From an uncultured Clostridia bacterium (GTDB lineage: Bacteria > Bacillota > Clostridia > Christensenellales > Borkfalkiaceae), in assembly GCA_944367565.1 (NCBI GenBank), contig CALVWR010000008.1, forward strand, positions 1 through 64,000: a stretch of 64,000 nt of DNA, given 5' to 3'. A model generated the notes under the pieces. It was given only the letters and a program-made list of their open reading frames with translations. It ran no database searches and was not told the origin of the DNA. Of this stretch, positions 7,921 to 16,970 are shown one piece after another. Every line of letters starts with the position of its first letter. Position 1 is the first letter of the stretch. The translations under genes were made by a program, and so were the position numbers.

Positions 7921-10307
7921 TGAAATTGCCGCTTTCCTGGTTAAAAGATTATGTAGAAATCGACGTGACCCCCGAACAACTGGCGGAGAAGCTGTTTTCC
8001 TGCGGTTTTGAGGTGGAAGGATGCGAATATATCGGAAAAAACATCGAGAAAATCGTAGTTTGTAAAATTCTGAAAATTGAAAAGCATCCGAATGCGGACA
8101 AGCTGAATGTCTGCGCTGTCGACGCGGGAAAATGGGGACGTTTACAGATCGTCACCAGCGCCAAAAACATTGCGGAAGGAGATCTTGTGCCGGTTGCGCT
8201 CGATAATGCGACGTTGGCAAACGGAGAAAAGATCTACAACGGGGAACTTCGCGGCGTAGCGTCCAACGGGATGTTTTGCAGCGGCGAAGAACTGGGGATA
8301 AACGATGATTTTTATGACGGCGCAAGCGTAAACGGAATTCTTATTCTTCATGAGGAATACCCGCTCGGTTCGGAAGTTAAAGAAGTCCTCGGCATCGAAG
8401 ATGTAATCTTTGATATCAATATCACGGCGAACAGACCGGATTGTCAAAGCATTCTCGGTTTGGCGCGAGAGATTGCGGCAGCGCTCGATAAACCTATCAG
8501 GATGCCGGAACTGACCTATACGAGTACGGATTCGCTGAAAACGAGCGAAAAATTAGTCGTATGTAACGAAGCGCCCGATCTGTGCCCGCGATATATCGGA
8601 CATTATGTAGGAGATATAAAACTCGGCAAGTCACCTAAATGGATGACGCGGCGTCTTGCTTCCGTGGGAATCCGGTCTATCAACAACATTGTGGATATCA
8701 CGAATTTTGTACTGACGGAGATCGGGCAACCGATGCACGCATTCGATTACAATCATATCGGCGGAAAGAAAATTGTGATCCGCCGCGCAAAAAACGGGGA
8801 AAAAATTACGACTCTTGACAAAAAAGAATTTTCTCTGTCGCCGAACAATCTTGTTATTTGCGATGCGGATAAACCCGTAGCGTTGGCGGGAATTATGGGC
8901 GGATTGAACAGCGAAATCGAAAATGATACAAAGGAAATCGTATTTGAAGCGGCAAAATTCGCGAGAGACAACATCCGTAAAACGAGTCGCTTTTTGGGTC
9001 AGAGATCGGATTCCTCGGCAAGATACGAAAAAGGGATCGACGCCTATACGGCGGAAGTCGCGATGAACCGTGCACTGCATCTGATCGAAACATTACAGTG
9101 TGGGAAGATTGCTTCTGACCGTTACGATGTTCCCTTCAACGAGCTGAAAGGGACCGTGATAGAGACGAGTTTCGCTAAAATCAACGGGGTGCTCGGGATT
9201 GAAGTGCCCGATGCGACGATTGTATCCATTCTTGAAAAACTCGGATTTTTATGTGAAAAAAAGGGTAATCGGCTTCGCGTTACGGCGCCGCTATATCGTG
9301 AAGATGTGGAAAGCTATCAGGACCTTGCGGAGGAAGTGATCAGAGAGTACGGATATTCCCACATCCGATCGAGGCTGTTGGAAAGCGCATCGATCACAAA
9401 CGGCGGGCTTACGCAGGAACAAAAAGACGTAAATCATGTCAAAGACTTCTTCTGCCGTTGCAATTACAACGAAATCATCACTTATTCTTTTGTTTCGGAA
9501 AAGGAATTCGATCTTTACGGAATCGATAAATCCGACATTGTCCGCCTACTCAATCCTTTGGGGGAGGATGTCGGCGTCATGCGGAAATCGTTACTTCCGT
9601 CTGTCGTGAACACCGTGGCTAAAAACCTTAATCGTAAAAACGAATCGGGAAGACTGTTTGAATTGGCATATGTATACGCATCCCTCGGAAAGGACGTTTT
9701 GCCACTGCAAACGCGCCGCCTTGCGTTCGGCGCATTCGGAAACGGGGAAGACTTCTTTACGGTCAAGGGTGTAATACAGGAGTTTTTAAGAGAATTTTCG
9801 GCGGGGAGGACGGTGCGGTACAAACGTAGCGAGAAGATTTATTTACATCCTACGGTGTCCGCGGACGTGATTGTCGACGGCGTTTATGTCGGATCGTTCG
9901 GCGCGTTACATCCCGAAGTCGCCGAAAAATACGACATCGATAAGAAGGTTTATGTCGGCGAGTTTGATTATGAACTTCTGAAAAAAACATTCAATAATAA
10001 AGTGACGTATAAAACCGTTTCCAAATATCCTGCGATGGAACGCGATCTTGCGGTTACCGTAGCGGAAAACGTTTTATGCGGCGATCTGATCGATACCATT
10101 CTCAATGCTGCGGGCGAATATATCGAAAGTGTTAAGTTGTTCGATATTTATCGCGGAGATCAGATTGCAGCGGGCAAAAAGAGCATGGCGTTCAATCTTA
10201 TATTTTCCTCATTGGACCGTACGCTGAAAGTCGAAGAGGTTGATGAGGCGATGCAAAACGTACTGAAGGCTTTGCAGGTCGCTTACGGAGCCGAATTGCG
10301 TTCCTGA
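7920..10307 (+). CDS. pheT: Phenylalanine-tRNA ligase beta subunit
   Basis: 795-residue partner of PheS. Order of domains: N-terminal tRNA-binding fold (about 40-150, with HPNADKLNVCAVD), B3/B4 editing domain (about 200-390), B5 domain (about 400-475), catalytic-like core, and a C-terminal anticodon-binding FDX-ACB domain (about 700-795, with YPAMERDLAV). Full family length with no interruption. The ATG overlaps the pheS stop by one base and GGGAGG precedes it. Controlled with pheS by the T-box. Confidence 0.97.
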   Translation: MKLPLSWLKDYVEIDVTPEQLAEKLFSCGFEVEGCEYIGKNIEKIVVCKILKIEKHPNADKLNVCAVDAGKWGRLQIVTSAKNIAEGDLVPVALDNATLANGEKIYNGELRGVASNGMFCSGEELGINDDFYDGASVNGILILHEEYPLGSEVKEVLGIEDVIFDINITANRPDCQSILGLAREIAAALDKPIRMPELTYTSTDSLKTSEKLVVCNEAPDLCPRYIGHYVGDIKLGKSPKWMTRRLASVGIRSINNIVDITNFVLTEIGQPMHAFDYNHIGGKKIVIRRAKNGEKITTLDKKEFSLSPNNLVICDADKPVALAGIMGGLNSEIENDTKEIVFEAAKFARDNIRKTSRFLGQRSDSSARYEKGIDAYTAEVAMNRALHLIETLQCGKIASDRYDVPFNELKGTVIETSFAKINGVLGIEVPDATIVSILEKLGFLCEKKGNRLRVTAPLYREDVESYQDLAEEVIREYGYSHIRSRLLESASITNGGLTQEQKDVNHVKDFFCRCNYNEIITYSFVSEKEFDLYGIDKSDIVRLLNPLGEDVGVMRKSLLPSVVNTVAKNLNRKNESGRLFELAYVYASLGKDVLPLQTRRLAFGAFGNGEDFFTVKGVIQEFLREFSAGRTVRYKRSEKIYLHPTVSADVIVDGVYVGSFGALHPEVAEKYDIDKKVYVGEFDYELLKKTFNNKVTYKTVSKYPAMERDLAVTVAENVLCGDLIDTILNAAGEYIESVKLFDIYRGDQIAAGKKSMAFNLIFSSLDRTLKVEEVDEAMQNVLKALQVAYGAELRS

Positions 10308-10357
10308 AATCGTTCGTCATTCAGTAAAATCACGTTTTGCGAAAAAATTACAAAATC

Positions 10358-10406
10358 AAAAAACCTGAACAGAAAAAAGATAACGCTATTTCTGTTCAGG
10401 TTTTTT
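10358..10406. terminator. Bidirectional terminator between pheT and a methyltransferase gene
   Basis: Sixteen-pair stem made of AAAAAACCTGAACAGA (10358-10373) and its complement (10391-10406), A-rich on one side and T-rich on the other. It can end both pheT and the convergent minus-strand methyltransferase gene. Confidence 0.85.
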
Positions 10407-10535
10407 ATTTCTTGTGATAACATATGAGGCAATTGATAAGCTGAATCGATTTATAAATTTCGTTGCAGGATTCCGGATTGCAATTTTTTTGCAAAACGGT
10501 CTGAGCAGGGCAAACATGGGATTCAAAAGGAACAT

Positions 10536-11135
10536 CTATTTTTGCGCCAGAAAAATAAACGATTTTTCCGTTTCAAATTTTTCCAACGCAGAAAATCCGG
10601 CCTTTTTTAATCTTGCTTCTGTTTTTTCGGGAGAATCGGGATAAAGAGGAACGGCGTATACGCCGCAATCAATCAGACGATCTCCGCTTTTATCGACAGA
10701 AAGCAAAAATCTTCCGTTTTCATGAAGCAGACGAAAGACTTTTTTGAATGCGGATAGTTTTCGTCGGATATGAAAAAATGTCAGGGAAGAATAAATCAGA
10801 TCAAATTTTTCGCAAAAAGGGTATCGTAAAAAATTGCCGCAAAAGACTTGCGCATTGTGAAATTCGGATAAATTCCGTATGGCGCGGTGAACCGTCAGCG
10901 GAGAAATGTCAATCCCGGTAAAAGTTTTACACAATCTGCAGATCCGCACGGCAAGTCTTCCCGTACCGACGCCGATTTCAAGGACGTTTTTTTCGGGAGA
11001 CAACGACATTTTTTCGATAAAAAATTCACCATCCCAACCATTCATGAATGCTTTTAATTCGGGCGGATCGTTCACCGGATCGTCGTTTTCCGAAATCAGT
11101 CGATCATAATGTTTTTTTACGGTATATTTCTTCAT
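10536..11135 (-). CDS. Class I SAM-dependent methyltransferase
   Basis: 199-residue Rossmann-type methyltransferase. The SAM-binding motif I is NVLEIGVGTGRLAVRIC at about residues 50-66, followed by the acidic motif II FTGIDISP and a post-I segment FDLIYSSLTFFHI. No target-recognition domain is visible, so the substrate is unknown; small-molecule methylation is as likely as rRNA or protein. It is a single-gene unit, divergent from the U32 gene, convergent with pheT. A TTGTAT-17-TATAAT promoter leaves a leader of only about five bases and no Shine-Dalgarno site is present. Confidence 0.8.
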   Translation of the reverse strand: MKKYTVKKHYDRLISENDDPVNDPPELKAFMNGWDGEFFIEKMSLSPEKNVLEIGVGTGRLAVRICRLCKTFTGIDISPLTVHRAIRNLSEFHNAQVFCGNFLRYPFCEKFDLIYSSLTFFHIRRKLSAFKKVFRLLHENGRFLLSVDKSGDRLIDCGVYAVPLYPDSPEKTEARLKKAGFSALEKFETEKSFIFLAQK

Positions 11136-11146
11136 ATCCGTAAAAA

Positions 11147-11175
11147 ATTATACCACGAAAATTCGCGAAATACAA
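11147..11175 (-). promoter_or_regulatory. Promoter of the methyltransferase gene
   Basis: On the minus strand: TTGTAT (11175-11170), 17-base spacer, TATAAT (11152-11147). Only 11 bases separate the -10 box from the ATG at 11135, leaving no room for a normal ribosome site. Confidence 0.6.
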
Positions 11176-11194
11176 GATGAAAAGAAAAAATAGC

Positions 11195-11223
11195 TTTTCA
11201 AAAAACTAATTATATAGTAAAAT
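11195..11223 (+). promoter_or_regulatory. Possible promoter of the U32 gene
   Basis: TTTTCA (11195-11200), 17 bases, TAAAAT (11218-11223), then six bases to the ATG at 11230. The -35 box is weak. If real, the mRNA starts at or beside the start codon; there is no Shine-Dalgarno sequence. Confidence 0.4.
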
Positions 11224-11229
11224 ATAAGT

Positions 11230-13863
11230 ATGATGGAAATTTTAGCGCCGGCAGGCAATAAACAAGCATTTATAACGGCGGTGAATTGTGGCGCCGATGC
11301 AATTTATCTCGGATTGAAAAAATTTTCGGCAAGGAATAATGCTGAGAATTTTTCCAAAGAAGAATTATCATATTGCATCAATTACGCGAAATTATTCGGC
11401 GTAAAAGTATACGCTGCGATGAATATTCTGATTAAAGATTCCGAATTGGAAGATTTTTTTCGGGAAATAGAAACCGCGGGGAATTTGGGCGTCGATGCAT
11501 TTATCGTACAAGATATGTTTTTAGGAAAAATTCTGAAAAAGAAGTTTCCGGATATTGTCCTGCACTTAAGCACGCAGGCGGGAGTATGCAATATTTACGG
11601 GGCAAAACTCGCCTTAGAATATGGATTTACACGGGTAATATTGGCACGGGAAACAAAAAAAGAAGATATAAAGGCGATTTCAAAAATCATTGAAACGGAA
11701 ATTTTTGTTCAAGGAGCGCTGTGCTCGTCGTTTTCCGGGCATTGTTATATGAGCGCGCTGATCGGCGGAAACAGTGGAAACCGCGGTTTATGCAAACAGC
11801 CGTGCAGAAAGCGATATACTTATTATGTCGACGGAAAACCGATAAAAAGCGGGTATGCTTTGTCCATCTCGGACTTGAGTCTCGGGGGCAAAATCAAGGA
11901 ATACGCAAAACTCGGCGTGACTTCATTTAAAATCGAAGGAAGAATGAGGAGAAAAGAGTATGTTGGTACAGCGGTAAGATATTATCGATCGCTGGCGGAT
12001 GAATTGTTTGCCGTAGAAAACGCACGGCATTTCTCAGATATGAAGCACGCGACCGATCGGAACAATTCGTCGCCGATCGGTTTAGGCACCGAAGAAAACG
12101 CACGGAATTTCTCAGATATGAAGCGTGCGGACGATCGGAACAATTCATCGCCGATCGGTTTAGGCACCGAAGAAAACGCACGGCATTTCTCAGATATGAA
12201 GCGTGCGGACGATCGGAAAAATTCATCGCCGATCGGTTTAGGCGCCGAAGAAATCGCGCAGCTTTTCTCAGACATGAAGCGTGCGTTCAATCGTAACGAT
12301 TATACGGAAGGTCTTGCTGAACATCAACCGGAAAACTACATATCGGATAAAATTCAAGGACATATAGGGGAGTCGGTGGGAAGAATTAGCAAGAAAATAA
12401 AGGCATGTGAATTTCTGGTCAAAAGCAAAGAGCTTGGGGAGGATGGCGATTCCTATAAAATATTGCGATCCGGAAAAGAAATCGGTTCCGGGATATTTGT
12501 GAAAAATGTCGGCGAAGGATTTCTCATAAAAACAAATTCCGATCTGTTTGCAGGAGACGATGTACGCATCACAACGGATGTATCAATAGCACGTAAAATT
12601 GAAAACTGCTTAAAAAAATACCGACTGAAAATTTACGGGATTCTGTCTCAGAACGCCAGAGCGCGATTTTTGATTTTCCTAATCGGCGAAGAAATTTTCG
12701 ATTGTCATAAACGAGTAGGTTCCGGTTTAATCGAATGTAAAACTTTATCGAAAGAGGATATTGATCTTCTTGGTTTTGGAACTGATTCGGTAACGATTGG
12801 AAATAATGCGAACATCAATAAAAATATGTGGTTAGATTATTTTACACATCGGGGAAAATATGCCGAAGCAAAAGCGTTACGCGAAGGAAATTATTTTCTA
12901 TATGAAAGCGACGACCGACTGGATGCGTCCAAAAATTTTCAATTAAATCATAAAGATATTCATGAGTGCTTTTCAAAAACGGGGGAGTATCCCTTTCTGT
13001 GTGATGTTTATTATTTTACAGAAGGCGTATTCGTTCCGAAAAGCAAACTCAATGAAATGAGAAGAAAAATTTATGAAATGGCCTTTTCATTTTTTAATCA
13101 TAAAATTTTTAACGTACGTCAAGTTGCATTTACAAATAAAGTTTCACAAAATATATCACGCATAAACTATAATAAAAATATAAGTTATTTACTAATAAAT
13201 TTTAATACAAATATGCGTGACATAAAACGTGCAGTTTATTTTCCTGACGATTATAATCGCTTGTCGATGATACATGATTTCACATCCGAATGCAGCTCTC
13301 AAGGGATTAAATCGTATCTGTATATGCCGGCGTATGCGTCCGGCAAAGATTTGCAAATTTTACAAAATGCCGCAAAAGAATTTAATGGTTTATTTGCCGA
13401 ATCGTATTATGCGATTGCGCTGGCGGAGGAATTGAAAAAAGAAGTTTTTATCGGATTCGGTTGTAATATTTTCAATCAGATCGATATTGAGGAATTAAAG
13501 AACAGAAATATCACTTTGGAAAACATAACGCTTTCAAAGGAATTATCCGAAAAGGAAATTTTATCTTTTCAAGACGGGTTGACCGTTTTTTGTGGAGGAA
13601 ATGTTGCAATCATGGATCTGATATATTGTCCGTTTAACCGAAAATGCGGCAGCTGTAATATAAAAGAAATTTTTCTTTCAGATGATTGCGAAAGAACATA
13701 TAAAGTGTTAAAATATAAACTGTCTGAATGCCGTTTTGTCGTTTATAATCCTTATGATCTCAAGGACCGTTTCATTCCCGGCAAATATGCATTTTTTGAC
13801 AAATCATTTTCAAATATTAACGAACAAAAAACATCCGTTTTGCATAACAACGGTGTGATTTAA
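11230..13863 (+). CDS. U32-family protein (RlhA/TrhP-like) with internal repeat insertion
   Basis: Member of the so-called peptidase U32 family. Characterised relatives (RlhA, TrhP) are RNA hydroxylation proteins acting on 23S rRNA or tRNA U34, using prephenate and iron-sulfur chemistry; this function is transferred by family. The N-terminal half has the family start MEILAPAGNKQAFITAVNCGADAIYLG and the conserved cysteine region with CSSFSGHC, then GNRGLCKQPC. A long C-terminal part (about 400-877) resembles the DUF3656 extension and ends with a Cys pair region FNRKCGSCNIKEIF. At 877 residues it is longer than usual, partly because of three 26-residue tandem repeats (residues about 263-340) inserted before the usual FNR element; the fourth, degenerate copy runs into that native sequence. 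Two adjacent ATGs (11230 and 11233) are possible starts; no ribosome site is seen. Confidence 0.85.
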   Translation: MMEILAPAGNKQAFITAVNCGADAIYLGLKKFSARNNAENFSKEELSYCINYAKLFGVKVYAAMNILIKDSELEDFFREIETAGNLGVDAFIVQDMFLGKILKKKFPDIVLHLSTQAGVCNIYGAKLALEYGFTRVILARETKKEDIKAISKIIETEIFVQGALCSSFSGHCYMSALIGGNSGNRGLCKQPCRKRYTYYVDGKPIKSGYALSISDLSLGGKIKEYAKLGVTSFKIEGRMRRKEYVGTAVRYYRSLADELFAVENARHFSDMKHATDRNNSSPIGLGTEENARNFSDMKRADDRNNSSPIGLGTEENARHFSDMKRADDRKNSSPIGLGAEEIAQLFSDMKRAFNRNDYTEGLAEHQPENYISDKIQGHIGESVGRISKKIKACEFLVKSKELGEDGDSYKILRSGKEIGSGIFVKNVGEGFLIKTNSDLFAGDDVRITTDVSIARKIENCLKKYRLKIYGILSQNARARFLIFLIGEEIFDCHKRVGSGLIECKTLSKEDIDLLGFGTDSVTIGNNANINKNMWLDYFTHRGKYAEAKALREGNYFLYESDDRLDASKNFQLNHKDIHECFSKTGEYPFLCDVYYFTEGVFVPKSKLNEMRRKIYEMAFSFFNHKIFNVRQVAFTNKVSQNISRINYNKNISYLLINFNTNMRDIKRAVYFPDDYNRLSMIHDFTSECSSQGIKSYLYMPAYASGKDLQILQNAAKEFNGLFAESYYAIALAEELKKEVFIGFGCNIFNQIDIEELKNRNITLENITLSKELSEKEILSFQDGLTVFCGGNVAIMDLIYCPFNRKCGSCNIKEIFLSDDCERTYKVLKYKLSECRFVVYNPYDLKDRFIPGKYAFFDKSFSNINEQKTSVLHNNGVI
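12016..12300 (+). repeat. In-frame 78-bp tandem repeat inside the U32 gene
   Basis: Three near-identical 78-base units (12016-12093, 12094-12171, 12172-12249) and a degenerate fourth start at 12250. Each unit encodes 26 residues of the pattern ENARHFSDMKRADDRNN followed by SSPIGLGTE. Since 78 is divisible by three the reading frame is kept. Units differ at only a few bases, which implies recent expansion or gene conversion. Confidence 0.95.
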
Positions 13864-14108
13864 TGTGCGTAAATATTTTTTATGATTCAGAAGCGCATCT
13901 GTACTTTTGGATACTCTGAGAGCACAGCTGTTGTTTCATAAAAAATGTTTGGTTTTTCATCAGTTTTTACAGGCTGAATCGAGCAAGATCGCGTTGATCG
14001 TGGATTGTATTTGCAATATTTTGCAAGTAAATAATTGAAGTACCGATTGATTCTGACAATTATATCCTACAAAATTAACGTCTTTTTAAAGCAACGGTGT
14101 GCACCGCA
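13864..14108. other. Intergenic stretch without a recognised gene
   Basis: Starts just after the U32 stop. A 43-codon frame (13907-14038, TTG start) has no ribosome site and no recognised relative. No promoter or terminator stands out. Confidence 0.5.
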
Positions 14109-14410
14109 ATGCAAAACGTATCTATGTTTTAAGTAGCTGCTTGTGCCGCCGAAAGGCTCGGAATAAAAAGGTCGGATACGAAGTCGGATTCAAAATAATT
14201 GCCGGCAATACAAAACGTACCTGTATTAAAGTCGGATTTTAAATAAAAGCCGAAAATGCAAAACGTATCTATGTTTTAAGTAGCTGCTTGTGCCGCCGAA
14301 AGGCTCGGAATAAAAAGATCGGAATACGAAGTCGGATTCAAAATAATTGCCGGCAATACAAAGCGCACCTGTATTAAAGTCGGATTTAAAACAAAAGCCG
14401 GCAATATAAA
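14109..14410. repeat. Two-copy 147-bp tandem repeat with nested subrepeats
   Basis: The first copy is 14109-14255, the second begins at 14256 (same ATGCAAAACGTATCTATG start) and reaches about 14403 with one extra base. Inside each, two related segments of about 48 bases start with GTCGGATT and contain CAAAACGTA, separated by a 50-base spacer with GCCGCCGAAAGGCTCGG. The final subrepeat decays into the mutS2 leader. Not a multiple of three, no open frame: non-coding. Confidence 0.9.
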
Positions 14411-14436
14411 ACGATGCGGATTACAGGAGAACAAAT

Positions 14437-16803
14437 ATGGTGAACGAAAAGGTTCTTACCGCTTTGGAATATGATAAGGTTTTATCGGATATTGCGAAGT
14501 TTGCCGTTTTGCAAAGCGGCAAAAATGCGATATTGCAAAGCCGTCCGCTTTGCGAATATGCGGCAGTCAAATTGCTGAACGATCGGACGGCGGAAGCCGT
14601 GAAACTTCTTTATTTATATAACGTTGCACAAATACCGTTTGCGCCCGACATATCGGATACGGTGGAGCGCGCAAAAGTCGGCGGGACTTTAAATTTTGCT
14701 GAATTGCTCAATGTTTCCGCTGCGTTGCGATCGGCAAGAATTGTTAAATGCTCCGTTCTGAACGTAAAAGATCCGTCAATTATTTTATTAAAGGAGCTCT
14801 CGGAAAGGCTGTTTTCCGATCAATCTTTAGAAAATGAAATCAACGAAAAAATTCTGAGCGAAGATACGATTGCCGATACGGCAAGTTTACAGTTGGCGTC
14901 CATCAGAAAGCAAATTCGCACGATCAATGCGAGAATACGCGATAAACTTAATTCCTATATCAGGGGAGCGAATAAATATTTACAGGACAATATCATCACG
15001 GTTCGCGGAGATCGCTATGTCATTCCCGTCCGTGCAGAATATCGCAGTAACGTAAAAGGTTTTGTGCACGATCAATCTGCATCCGGCGCCACCGTATTTA
15101 TCGAACCGGAACAAGTGATCGAATATAACAACGAATTGAAAACGGCGCTTATTGAAGAGGCTAACGAGATCCGGCGTATTTTGCAGGAGCTTTCTTCCAA
15201 GGTAGCGGCGATTGCACAGCACCTCATATGGAATTCGGAAAATTTGACGGAGATCGACGCGGTGTATGCGAAAGCGATTTATTCGCATCGAAATCAATGT
15301 GTTTATCCCGAAATCAATGATCGGGGCGTAATCGAGATCATTCGGGGAAGGCATCCTCTGATCGCTGCCGACCGCGTTGTTCCCGTCACGGTGAAATTAG
15401 GAGAAACTTACAAATTTTTATTGATCACCGGACCGAATACCGGAGGCAAAACGGTAACTTTGAAGTTGACCGGATTACTTACGGCAATGATGATGACGGG
15501 AATTTTCGTTCCGTGCGGCGAGTCGAGTCGGTTATCCGTTTTTAACGATATATTTTGCGATATCGGTGACGAACAGAGCATTGAACAGAATCTGTCTACT
15601 TTTTCGTCTCATATGAAGAATATTATCGATATACTGAAACGCGTCAGTGAAAAAGCGCTTGTTTTGCTGGATGAGATCGGAGCGGGAACCGATCCGGAAG
15701 AAGGCGCCGGTTTAGCGCTTGCCGTTATTGAAACATTGCTCGATGCAAACTGTTGCGGCATTATCACGACGCATTATTCCAAACTGAAGGAATATGCATT
15801 CGGGAATGAAAAGATTGAAAACGCGTCTATGGATTTTGACGCGAAGACGTTTGCGCCGTTATACAGATTGAATATCGGCATTCCGGGCTCTTCCAATGCG
15901 ATTGAAATTTCAAAACGGCTGGGGTTGGATGAGAAAACGGCGCAAAAAGCGTTATCTTTTCTTTCGGAAGACAAAATATCTTTTGAAAATATTCTGAAAC
16001 AGGCAGAGGAAAGCCGCAATCGCGCCGACAGTCTGACGCAGGATTTGGAAGCGATCGAACGCGAAAAGCGCGCCGAACTTGGCGAGATAAAAAAAGAACG
16101 GGAACGTTTGGAGAAAGAACTGGAAAAAATCGGGCAAAACGTAAAATCGGAGATTCGCAGACAAGTGAACGTCAGAGTGGAAGAAGCGGACGAATTGCTG
16201 GATGAGATCAAAGCGCTTGCAAAAAAAGAGGCTCCGGGCGGCGCGGATATCATCACTGCGAGAAATTTGCGGAACAGGCTTGAGGAAAAACAGTACATCG
16301 GTAACGAAAAACCGGAAGAAAAACTTTTTGATATGTATCCGGCAAAAACGGAAATGTTGAAGCCGGGAGATAAAGTGTATTCGCAAAAACTCGGAAGCGA
16401 AGCGGAAGTTGTAAAAATTATTCCGCAAAAACGGCAGGCGGAGATACGCCTTGGCATGATGAGCGCAATCGTTTCCGAAAAAGATCTGTTTGTCCGTAAA
16501 AAATTCGATAAAGAGAAAACGACTCCGGTAAGAGTCAATAAAAAAGTGGAAAGAAGCGCACCGCAGGCGGAAATCAACATTTTGGGGAAAACCGTTTTGG
16601 AAGGCGTAAGCGAAGTGGAAGCATTTCTGGATCAGGCGATCGTAAACGGACTGGAAGAAGTCAAGGTGATTCACGGGGTCGGTACGGGAAAGCTGCGGGC
16701 AGGCATTTGGGACTATTTACGCAAGAACAAAAACGTAAAGGAGTTCCGCAGCGGAAGATACGGAGAAGGCGAAAAAGGCGTTACGATAATTACGCTGAAA
16801 TAA
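14437..16803 (+). CDS. mutS2: Endonuclease MutS2 / ribosome rescue factor
   Basis: 788-residue MutS2. The family binds branched DNA and suppresses recombination, and in Bacillus MutS2/RqcU splits collided ribosomes. Order: N-terminal core, ATPase with Walker A GPNTGGKTVTLK at about 332, Walker B VLLDEIGAGTDPEEG near 408, a long coiled coil (about 515-600) and a C-terminal Smr nuclease domain (about 711-788) with INILGKTVLEGVSEVEAFLD and the HGVGTGKLR loop. The ATG at 14437 has ACAGGAGAAC ten bases before it. All key motifs are intact. Confidence 0.96.
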   Translation: MVNEKVLTALEYDKVLSDIAKFAVLQSGKNAILQSRPLCEYAAVKLLNDRTAEAVKLLYLYNVAQIPFAPDISDTVERAKVGGTLNFAELLNVSAALRSARIVKCSVLNVKDPSIILLKELSERLFSDQSLENEINEKILSEDTIADTASLQLASIRKQIRTINARIRDKLNSYIRGANKYLQDNIITVRGDRYVIPVRAEYRSNVKGFVHDQSASGATVFIEPEQVIEYNNELKTALIEEANEIRRILQELSSKVAAIAQHLIWNSENLTEIDAVYAKAIYSHRNQCVYPEINDRGVIEIIRGRHPLIAADRVVPVTVKLGETYKFLLITGPNTGGKTVTLKLTGLLTAMMMTGIFVPCGESSRLSVFNDIFCDIGDEQSIEQNLSTFSSHMKNIIDILKRVSEKALVLLDEIGAGTDPEEGAGLALAVIETLLDANCCGIITTHYSKLKEYAFGNEKIENASMDFDAKTFAPLYRLNIGIPGSSNAIEISKRLGLDEKTAQKALSFLSEDKISFENILKQAEESRNRADSLTQDLEAIEREKRAELGEIKKERERLEKELEKIGQNVKSEIRRQVNVRVEEADELLDEIKALAKKEAPGGADIITARNLRNRLEEKQYIGNEKPEEKLFDMYPAKTEMLKPGDKVYSQKLGSEAEVVKIIPQKRQAEIRLGMMSAIVSEKDLFVRKKFDKEKTTPVRVNKKVERSAPQAEINILGKTVLEGVSEVEAFLDQAIVNGLEEVKVIHGVGTGKLRAGIWDYLRKNKNVKEFRSGRYGEGEKGVTIITLK

Positions 16804-16832
16804 TTGTAATTCGCAAGAATTTGTGCTATACT
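16804..16832 (+). promoter_or_regulatory. Promoter upstream of the small membrane protein-nifZ-thiI run
   Basis: TTGTAA (16804-16809), 17-base spacer, TATACT (16827-16832), directly after the mutS2 stop. It would give a leader of roughly 130 bases before the ATG at 16971. Confidence 0.7.
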
Positions 16833-16970
16833 GAAAGAGTATCTTCAGGCCGAATTGTTCATGAATATAAAAGTTGCCGCGATAAACGGAAAGCGCAAGG
16901 GAAAAATCGCGTTATCATTTCCAAACGGCGGTGTGTTTCGGTGCACGGCGAGCAGAAAAAAGGATGGATT

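Noticed and set aside
11927..12290. Antisense frames across the U32 repeat reading SDRPHASYLRNAVRFLR repeats
   Set aside because: They are open only because the 78-base unit keeps every frame open when one copy is open; no start context.
13907..14038. 43-codon frame (TTG start) after the U32 gene, ending IVDCICNILQVNN
   Set aside because: Looks somewhat protein-like, but no ribosome site, no recognised relative and a length expected by chance.
14109..14410. Possible CRISPR array
   Set aside because: Only two long copies with related, not unique, spacer segments; no cas genes nearby.
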